64,000 bases of DNA from Morinoia aosen (taxonomy: Eukaryota > Arthropoda > Malacostraca > Amphipoda > Talitridae), in contig CM059558.1 in the NCBI GenBank assembly GCA_030386875.1, forward strand, positions 930,001 to 994,000, written 5' to 3'. The position numbers and the translations under genes are program-made. The notes beneath the pieces were generated by a model. It was given only the letters and a program-made list of their open reading frames with translations, had not been told where the DNA came from and did no database searches. Positions 56,347 to 64,000 of this stretch are shown here, one piece after another (the stretch's first letter is position 1; every line of letters starts with the position of its first letter).

Positions 56347-57559
56347 TAGTTAACACAAAATTTTATAGTTTTAGAAATCATGTTTGCCGAGTTAGCAGGC
56401 GCGTTTCAATGACATGTACAGAAGAAAAATTAGTTTCAAATTTCTAAGATATCGGCTTTTTGTATTCCAGGCAAAATAATTTATTTCCCCCATTATGCCT
56501 TCAACAACTCCTGCTGCGGCAGCCTGAGCTCTTGTGTGAATGTAAGAGGAGACTGTCCGGCCTGACATTATTCAGTAGCATTGACGGTATTGATGAGCTT
56601 CCAGTCCTAGTGTGTAAAGGAAGATATCCAAGGGGATAGATTTTAATTTCATATATGTCAATCAAGTACTCAACCCCTCTTTACGTTAAGCATTATTCAA
56701 AATTGAAGTTCGTTATGATGAATTTCGTTTGATTTCTTCTGTGGAAATAAACCTTCGAACTCTATCTACATCAACGCATTAACGTTTCCTTGCCGTTTTA
56801 ATAGTAGAATATTTTATATTTCTGCATGTGTTCTAATATGTAGCTAAGGATGCACTTTTACTGCTATGTCCTCTGTTAATTTAGCTACTGTTCTAGATAT
56901 TAGAGTAGGTGCTGCCGTTTCTCCTCAAATTAAATATAACGCTCTTTGTATTAAGATTTTCTTCTGAAAATCATTGTGCTGAATTTATTGTATCAACTTT
57001 CAGAAATTGCACCATTTTTTGTTTGTTATGGAGAAATTTGGTACCATGGAGGTTTCTTTCTATATTTCGAAAGGTAAAGTCAGCATGTTCAATCGTTTCT
57101 GTAGTTTTTACTGAGTATATAAATTTTCATACCTATGATACTGACCGTTCTTGGTCTTCAGTTCAGTTCGTTTTCTCTCGGTCAAATATGCGCAACTAAA
57201 TTTGGGGAGAAATAACCGGATTGGGTCGCTTAAGCTAGAATATAAGGCTAAATATAACTTTAAAGTGCGTTGATCTGGTTTAACTGCTTTCCATTAATGA
57301 AAAATTTTTCCATGTAAGAAAACGCCCCTCGCATGCAAGTAAACAACTGAGTAGCTTGAAAAGCTTCAGAACGTCAAAAATATTGTGCCTTGTGTCACAC
57401 CAATAGTGTCAGGGTGTTGGCTTAATGTTTGAGTGGTGACCATGTGTCATACCAATAATTTTAAAACCAACGTTCACTGCGTAGTTTGATTAATTTTTGT
57501 CTGAATTTAGAAGACGGTGGCTTCTTATAATATTTTGATCAGTTTTATGTTCATCTCAA

Positions 57560-57778
57560 CTCTTTGATTGCGGCAGGTAAAACTGAAGTTCAATATTCAA
57601 CTCAAAATTTAACGTCGATTGCTGTGGGCAGTGATGAAAAAGCAAACATTTGTTGGATCGTGCCTTCATTTAGTTTTCATCAAGTATTTATGAAAATTGA
57701 GTTTTGATTACTGGTCGGTGAGCAGCATTCTGGAAACTCTCGCAGTGACCACCGGTGACTCACGTCGCAATCAAAGTG
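57560..57778. mobile_element. piggyBac-like MITE, 219 bp, relative of 46052-46271
   Basis: Inverted ends ctctttgattgcgg and cactttgattgcga. Flanks TCAA and TTGA look like eroded TTAA. It aligns with 46052-46271 in opposite orientation along its length. Confidence 0.75.
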
Positions 57779-57782
57779 TTGA

Positions 57783-59279
57783 GTAAGTTAAGTTACAATT
57801 AATTAGCTGTTAGTTCAGACCTAGGTTTGTTCAGGCTTGGATATGTACGACCATTTGAGCGTTCTTTTGTGTTCCTGCAAACACGAAGTCGAGGAAAATG
57901 TGTCGAGTGTGTGCAGGCAACGGTCAGCTGCAGGAGTCTCAATAGATTGTGTTTATTCTTGTCCTTTAAATGATTTGTAATGTATAGTAGACTAGTAATG
58001 GGAGTTTTTTAATGAATGTTCAAGTGTTCATTATCTGATTTTGTTTCTTTATTTTCCTGTGTTTTGATAAGTGTTAATGCACTGCTTTTTCTTCCACTTT
58101 GAGTCACTTGCAGTAAAGTAAATGAGTAAAACTTGAGAGTATTTCTTGGTAGAGCTATTTCTTCTCTGGATATAACCAAGTGTTAAGTTATTGAGTGTTG
58201 CTTCTTTGTTCAGTTCTGCCTTGCTTCTATATATCATCTTGCTTAAGGCTAAGATATACTGTATATTGAGTATGAGATTTGCTTCTGGTACGTTGGTTTT
58301 TTTATTTTTTCTTTGTTTTACAACTGCGTTTTCTTCCAATTTTGGTACACTTCAAGGCCTGTTTTCATAAAAAAAATTTCAAAAGTTATTCATTTGAATT
58401 CGTTACCCAATGATTTGGTTTGAGTTAGATTTCGTTCGTGTTCATTTCTTTGTCCATTTTTGCGGCTATTTTTACATTTTTCATCAATGCATTTACCTTG
58501 TTCAGCATGAGTTGATTTTCAGCATATTTTTTCTTTACTTTTTTCTTGACTTAGGAGTTTAACTTTCTAGAGTCTAAACAGAACGAGATGGTTTATTTTC
58601 TTTTTCCTGCGTTTATATCTGAATTTTCACACTATACTGGGCGTTTTTTAGAGTGGCTGATCTGTCTTCATTGATTCCAAGCCCTGTCAATTGTTTTGCA
58701 TGTCGGACCACCTGTGGCCCTGTCATTTCGTGAGACACTTTCGTTCGTTAACCTCGAGCTATTCATTGCTCTTTTGTTAAGCTCATGAAGAATAGGGATA
58801 GATTTAACAAGCTGGCAATAGCTGTTTCTCTATGCTCCTGATTTAAAAATATAAGCATGACATTTATAAGAATTTTGATTTTGATAAGGTCATAATTGTT
58901 ATTCATGTTATGAAAACTACATGTGATTTAAGCGCACGATCGGCGATCCAATTTAAGCACACGATCAATAATAAAATGAATGAATATTAATGAATCCCGT
59001 AATTTTAGAATATGCCCGTACGAAAACCAACAGGCAGTCCTACACTGTCCACATGCCAATTATACTGAAAACACTAAGTATATCTTTGCAGTGGAAAGGA
59101 AATATTTGAATATATGTATAGTGTAATCTTGAACATAAAAATGAACATGACACACACCATTCACGCTACGCCATCTTTGAGAACACTTCAGAATATGCCA
59201 TGCAATTCGCACGAAATATCTATGAACTATTTTTATATCTTTAAATAACACAGCACTGGTAAAAATCACTTATAACTTA
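57783..59279. other. Gene-free stretch
   Basis: AT-rich. Open frames at 58049-58339 (minus) and 59060-59269 (minus) show no motif. The Gypsy LTR remnant that follows may begin earlier than 59280, perhaps near 58980, but similarity is too weak to place it. Confidence 0.45.
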
Positions 59280-59921
59280 AACACGATGAAAGAAGAGAAA
59301 ACACATAATCTTCTTAGCAAGATTTGCTCTAAATTAAACACTTATTTTCACTTACGAGACGCTGACAACACGAGCTAACACACACGTAAGAAGTGACGGT
59401 CCGACAATGGCGTCGGCTGCGATATTGCCATCACAACGGCTTAAAACTCGAAACTGTCGATAATTATTTTCATTTTATGGGCTTTTACACAAAAACTTCT
59501 AAGATAACTAATTATAAGTAGAAAATTATTAATAATAATGTGAAGTAAGATTTTTAATGCCAATAATTATGCTATTTAAATGTTAATGAGAATTTCACTG
59601 AATTTATACATTTTATAGCTACCGCTACATTACCCCCCAAGGCGCAGACCGAAAGGTCCACCCGCTACAATCATTTGTAGCGGGAAGGAGTCCGAACTAC
59701 ACGACCATGCCGGGTCTGGCGGTCGGAAAATGTTACTGAGCGGGGTAGCTTGACCAAACGGGTCTGCAAATTTAGGTCAGAAAGAGTTCTAGGAACAGTA
59801 GTTACTGCAGCGGTCTCGTCTGGTTTCTCCAGACTTGTCGCTGTTTCACTAAGAGAGCTAGAATGAGAGTCTACGATAGGGTTTGAAGATACAGGCAAAA
59901 AGAAAGGGTTACACTCAAGTT
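59280..59921 (-). mobile_element. Third Gypsy/CsRn1-type remnant: LTR part and end of pol
   Basis: Minus-strand fragment. LTR sequence at about 59280-59634 is closest to the outer element's LTR (both share attctcattaa and aattattggca near the start). Next are the polypurine tract at 59635-59650 and the C-terminal end of Pol at 59671-59921, which reads [16 protein letters not shown] and GRVVRTPSRYK, close to the nested element's Pol end. It is an old broken fragment, cut off on its 5' side by a hAT element. Confidence 0.85.
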
Positions 59922-60719
59922 CAGGGTGCGTACAGGCATGGAGAAGCATGGAAAATAGTTGAATTTCGAAAATAAAATTCAAGGCCTCGAAAGTAGTGGA
60001 ATTTTAAAAATGGTCATTGAAAGTCATGAAATTTTAGGATGATGTGAAGAATTTCCTTGTTGCTGTCATCAAGAAGATTGTTGAGAAGTCACCTTTGAAG
60101 TTCGGGTTGGCCCGAAACATGGGCTGGCTGGTGCCAAGTGTCTTTGTGGATCGCACAAAGAGAGAGAAGACCAAGTCCATGCTGAAAAACTGTCTGCAGC
60201 TGCTCAGCGATGCTAAGAGGCTACTACAGGGTGACATCGATGAGGTGATGAGCCAGTTTTCAGAGTTCTTTGATGAGGCACAGAGGAAGATCAGCACTTT
60301 CAACAGTTTTCAGCAAGACACTGATTGGCTAGATGTCTTCTGGAGCAGCCAGCTGGCCACATCCTCCCTCAAGAAACTGTGGCTGGTTGTGAAGATGCTA
60401 CTGGTCCTGTCACATGGCCAGGCTTCAGTGGAAAGGGGCTTTTCTGTGAGCAAGCAGCTCATGGAAGTCAACATGGGTGAGAACACCATCGTGGCGCAGA
60501 GAGTGGTCATGGACCACATCAAACATGTAGGAGGTATCTCCAAGGTTGACATTTCCAAGAAACTCCTCTTTTCAGCTTCACAGGGCAGACAGCGCTATCA
60601 ACACTACCTGGATCAAAAGAAGGAAGAGGCAGAGAAGCAGAAGAAGGGAGAGAAGAGGAAGAGAGAACTGGATGAAGTGGAGAACCTGAAGACAAAACGG
60701 AAGAGGATGGAGAGTGGAT
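59922..60719 (+). mobile_element. hAT-type transposon remnant
   Basis: Begins cagggtgcgtacaggcatgg, a CAGGG-type hAT end, directly at the junction with the Gypsy remnant. About 115 bp of AT-rich terminal DNA follows, then the C-terminal part of a transposase. The other end is missing: a LINE begins at about 60717. Confidence 0.7.
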
Positions 60720-60721
60720 GA
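60038..60721 (+). pseudogene. hAT transposase C-terminal fragment
   Basis: About 226 codons, open. The frame starts after an acceptor-like ttttag at 60032-60037, so it may be the last exon of a spliced transposase. LVLSHGQASVERGFSVSKQL is the hAT dimerisation signature, and the end is Lys/Glu-rich (KKEEAEKQKKGEKRKREL). DDE residues and the zinc finger are not present. The stop TGA (60719-60721) lies at or past the junction with the LINE, so the native C-terminus may be altered. Confidence 0.75.
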
Positions 60722-61544
60722 TGGCGCAAGGAGTGCAAATGAAGTGGATGATGGTGCAAGGAGTGTGAATGAAATAAATGAAGTGAATGGTGGTGCAAAT
60801 GTGCCAGATGAGAGTAGAAGGATGAATGAGCATGATGAAAGAAGTACGAATGGGAAGAGAGTGAAGAAGCAACCTGTTGATATGCCACATGAGGTGCAGG
60901 CGCCTGTAGTGGAAGTGAATGAAAGGAAGATGGATGGAAAGAGTGATGTGAGTGGAAGAGTTGAACGAAAGAGTAGTATGAAAGGGAGAGTGAGACCTAC
61001 GATTAGAATATGTGGTGACAGCATGGTGAAGAATGTGGATAGGTTTGTGAGTATGACTGACCGTAGTGGATGTACGAGCATGAGAGGAAAGGGAGTGAAT
61101 GAGATTTGTAGGCATGCTGAGGATGTGATAGATGGAATGGATGAAGGGATGGTTGTACTGCAAGGAGGTGGCAATGGATTGCTTGAATGTGGAAGAGAGC
61201 GTACGGTGAATGCAATTATGAATGTTGTTGAAAGGGCACGAAAGAAGAATGTAAGAGTGGCTGTGACCAGCCTGCTGAGAAGGCCTGCATGTGGTGAGGA
61301 GTATGAAAGGGTGCGAAAGGAGGTGAATAGGGAAGTGCATGAAAGGATTATGAGTATGAAAGCTGAGAGTATGAGAAAGCGTGAAATGGGTTCCAGCTTC
61401 CTTGATATGGATAACCTGATCCAGAGTGGGTGTTTTCGTGGAGATGGAGTCCACCTTACTCAAGAAGGTGAGATGAAACTCTCCAGGAGATACATCCAGT
61501 GGATTGGGTGTACTCATATTGTAATGGAAGGTGGAACTGGATGA
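60717..61544 (+). CDS. LINE ORF1, 5'-truncated: SGNH esterase-like domain
   Basis: Open to the TGA at 61542-61544. Lacks the PHD-like finger and coiled coil. Keeps the complete esterase-like domain: GDS in RICGDSMVKN, QGGGN, and DGVHLTQEGEMKL. Unlike copy 2, the frame through the domain is uninterrupted, so this copy defines the family sequence. The stop is immediately followed by the ORF2 ATG. Confidence 0.88.
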   Translation, partial: DDGARSANEVDDGARSVNEINEVNGGANVPDESRRMNEHDERSTNGKRVKKQPVDMPHEVQAPVVEVNERKMDGKSDVSGRVERKSSMKGRVRPTIRICGDSMVKNVDRFVSMTDRSGCTSMRGKGVNEICRHAEDVIDGMDEGMVVLQGGGNGLLECGRERTVNAIMNVVERARKKNVRVAVTSLLRRPACGEEYERVRKEVNREVHERIMSMKAESMRKREMGSSFLDMDNLIQSGCFRGDGVHLTQEGEMKLSRRYIQWIGCTHIVMEGGTG

Positions 61545-64000
61545 ATGGAAAGCTGTCAGAGCAAAAATGAAAAATGTCGTGAATTGTCCAATAGTGTTGT
61601 AAGGTTTGGATGTATAAATGTGCGTGGATGGAATGCAGGAAAGTTAAATGACCTTGTAGCAGAATTTGAGAATGGAGATTTGGATTGTGTTGGTGTAGTA
61701 GAGACCCAAATGCGTGATAGAGTCAGTTTAAAATGTAAGGAGAGCAAGTACTATATGATTGGAAAAGGGCGTGTAAGTTGGCAAAAAAGAGGTGGTGGAG
61801 TTGGTCTCATTGTTAAAAATGCTCTAAATTGGAAATTAGAAGAAATTCCTGTTGGAAATGAACCTGAGAGTGAAGATCTGTTAGTAATAAAGTGTGAAAG
61901 AATGCATGCCAGAGAATGTGTTATTGTGGTTGTATGCTATATGACAACTGATGGTATTTTAGCTCATCAAGAGAATGTAAAAAAGTATGAAATATTAACA
62001 AGAATTGTGCAAGAGCATTGCAGGTGCCCTCTGATTGTGATGGGGGACATGAATGGCCATGTTGGTATACTTGGTGAGCCTGTGAATGCAAATGGACAAA
62101 AATTGATTGATTTCTGTGATGAGAATGAACTTGAGAACCTGAATGTAACAATAGGAAATGGCTTGCATACATGGCAAAGCAAGGAATGTAAATCTGCAAT
62201 TGATTATATGATAGTGAATAGTAGAGCTAGAGCGTGTGTCAAAAAAATGTTTGTAGATGAAGATGATTTTGATATTGATAGTGACCATAAAATGCTTGTA
62301 CTAGAATATAATTGGGGTGGAAAGGAGTCAATGCAGAAGGCCAGCAGAGTAAGTGAAAAGTGGCGTATTAAAATGGCAAACTGGGAAGAATTTAGAAATG
62401 AATTGAGTAGATGTAACTGGAACAGGTGTGGAAATGTAAATGAACCTAAATAAGGAGATTGCAAGAACCTTGTATGATGTGGCAGAGCAAAAGTTTGATA
62501 GAATGAAATGCAGGAAAAGAACAGGAAATGCTAGGTGGTTTACGAGCGAGATAAAGGAAGAACGAATGAGAAGGAAGACTTTAAATAAAAAACAACGCTG
62601 TATGAGGAAAATGTATGAAAGACGCAGAATTACTGAGGATGAATGGAGAAGTGTATGGAATGAGTACAAGGACCAGCAGAAGAAAGTAAAGAGAATGATC
62701 AATGAGGCTAGGGTTAAAGAAGAGAGACACCAAGTTGAAAATCTAAGAAAGAAAGGTCCAGATGGAATAAAAGATTGGTATAGGTTTATACAAGGTAATG
62801 ATAGAGGTAGTGAAGTTCAAGTTGATGAATTAGTAGTCAATGGTTGCAGTGTGCAAGATAGGATGCAAATGGTGAAAGCAGTTGAAGAATACTGGGAGGA
62901 CATTGGTGGAATGAATGAGCAGGTTACAGATGATGAACCGATAAATTTTCTGATAGATGAACATGAACTGCAAATGGAAGACGAAATCACTTGTGAAGAG
63001 ATTGTAAGTTTTTTGAAGAAAGTGAAAAATGGAAAGGCATGTGGCCCTGATAAGATACCATATGAGTTCTATAAATGTGGAGGAGAGAGTGTAGTCAGTA
63101 TGTTGAAATGTTTATTTGATGAGATATGGAAGAGTGAAAGAGTACCGGATGACTGGAACAAGTGTAATGTAGTTCTGTTGCATAAGGGTGGACATAAGAG
63201 TATGAAAGAACTTAAAAATTACAGACCAATTGCACTGGGTGACACCGTATGTAAGATCTTTTGTGGTATTTTGAATGAGAGAATGAAAAACTTAGTTGAG
63301 GAATTAGGAGTCCTGGGAGAAGAACAGAATGGTTTTAGGCAAGATAGACGTGGGGAGGATAATCTGTTTGTAGTGAGTGAAATAATTGAGCGAATGAAGA
63401 AGGATAATAAGAAGGTATATTTAGCATTCCTGGATATTGAAAAGGCGTATGACAGAGTGGATCGGGTTAGGCTGTTTGAAATTTTGAGAAAAGTTGGTTT
63501 TAGCAGAAAAATAGTGAACATTGTACAGAGTCTGTATGAGAACACAAGTGCTATCTACAGGTTAGGAAATTTGGAAACAGGGCAAGTGAGGAGTGTTAGA
63601 GGAGTGAGACAGGGCTGTACTCTGTCCCCCCTGTTGTTTGGATTGTACACAGAAGAATTAGCAGTTCGACTGAGAGGGAGTGGTTTAGGACTGAAAGTTG
63701 GTAATGAGAGACTGAGCTGTTTGTTGTATGCTGATGATGTGGTTGTGGTTAGTGAATGTGGTCATGAACTACAAAGGATGCTTGACATTGTGAATGGATA
63801 TAGTACAGATTTCAAGATGAACTTTGGTGCAGAAAAAAGTAAGGTCATGGTTATAAATAGTGATGAGACTGATAGAGACAGACTGTGGAATATTGGAGAA
63901 ATCAGAATAGGTAGAACAAAAGAATACAAATATCTAGGTTGTATGATAAGTGAAGATGGATGTACTAGAACTAAAGGTGAGAAAGTGGCTAAAGCAATGC
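61545..64000 (+). pseudogene. LINE ORF2: APE endonuclease and reverse transcriptase, incomplete
   Basis: Starts at ATG 61545. The endonuclease is complete, with INVRGW, VVETQ, GDMNGHVG and the canonical SDH block. Near 62441-62453 one extra base compared with copy 2 shifts the frame and gives a TAA. The reverse transcriptase then continues in the next frame, matching copy 1 through LDIEKAYDRVDR and YADD, to the window edge. Apart from that single indel the coding sequence looks sound. Confidence 0.88.

Larger units (their letters stand above)
55197..57555. other. Intergenic DNA with repeat R and a MITE
   Basis: Holds repeat R copy 3 (55330-55570) and a piggyBac-like MITE (56126-56346). The 96-codon frame at 56909-57199 has no motif. 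Otherwise nothing recognised. Confidence 0.5.
60717..64000 (+). mobile_element. Second LINE family, copy 3, 5'-truncated, runs off the right edge
   Basis: Similarity to copy 2 begins at about 60717, inside the low-complexity part of ORF1. It continues through ORF1 and ORF2 to the end of the window. Nearly identical to copy 1 from 62600 onward by eye, differing at fewer than about ten positions in 1.4 kb. Confidence 0.93.

Noticed and set aside
56909-57199. 96-codon open frame
   Set aside because: No motif, no codon pattern, and of a length expected by chance in AT-rich DNA.
60519-61517. Minus-strand open frame of 332 codons
   Set aside because: Antisense to the hAT remnant and LINE ORF1; Ser/His/Thr-rich without a recognisable domain.
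1-64000. CRISPR arrays, bacterial operons, tRNA or rRNA genes
   Set aside because: None seen. The only tRNA-like matches are the two short primer-binding sites of the Gypsy elements, and the direct repeats found have no spacer structure.

Overview
The window looks like repeat-rich nuclear DNA from an arthropod, most likely an insect. It is AT-rich, has spliced coding exons, and is full of non-LTR retrotransposons, CsRn1-like Gypsy elements, hAT, piggyBac-like and IS630/Tc1-mariner-like DNA transposons, and a Penelope-like pair. A short TTAGG-like tract is also present. I cannot name the species.

Layout. 1-2587 is the 3' part of a CR1/Jockey-group LINE whose 5' end lies outside the window. 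2588-4976 is non-coding DNA with CA/TG-rich repeats. 4977-17844 is an old plus-strand Gypsy/CsRn1-type element. A related, young and apparently whole minus-strand element (7596-17165, with 2.3 kb LTRs) has inserted into its gag. 18246-26440 holds two head-to-tail copies of a second LINE family (the first 5'-truncated, the second near full length) plus a 115-bp third 3' end. 27317-30341 holds a much older decayed copy of that LINE, interrupted by a TTAA-type element and flanked by a MITE. 30342-45660 is gene-poor: MITEs, four more or less complete TTAA-type repeats, a Penelope-like inverted pair and a decayed IS630-like transposon.

45661-53277 contains the only convincing host gene. It is a three-exon C2H2 zinc-finger gene encoding about 657 residues, with four SUMO-consensus lysines in its N-terminus and eleven tandem fingers with an 87-bp period. 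Its introns carry a piggyBac-like MITE, a 33-bp minisatellite starting 5 bp inside intron 2, and a TTAA-type element. Downstream are an internally deleted hAT element (54284-55188), two more piggyBac-like MITEs, a third Gypsy remnant (to 59921), a hAT remnant (59922-60719), and a third copy of the second LINE running off the right edge.

How the parts relate. There is no operon or obvious pathway. The zinc-finger protein is presumably a nuclear DNA-binding regulator. Everything else is mobile DNA, and the order of several insertions can be read from nested boundaries and target-site duplications. The most unusual points are: the second LINE's ORF1 and ORF2 lie in one frame separated only by TGA immediately followed by ATG in both copies; two related Gypsy elements appear to use different tRNA primers; and the zinc-finger array shows a recent three-finger duplication with two dead fingers beyond its stop codon.
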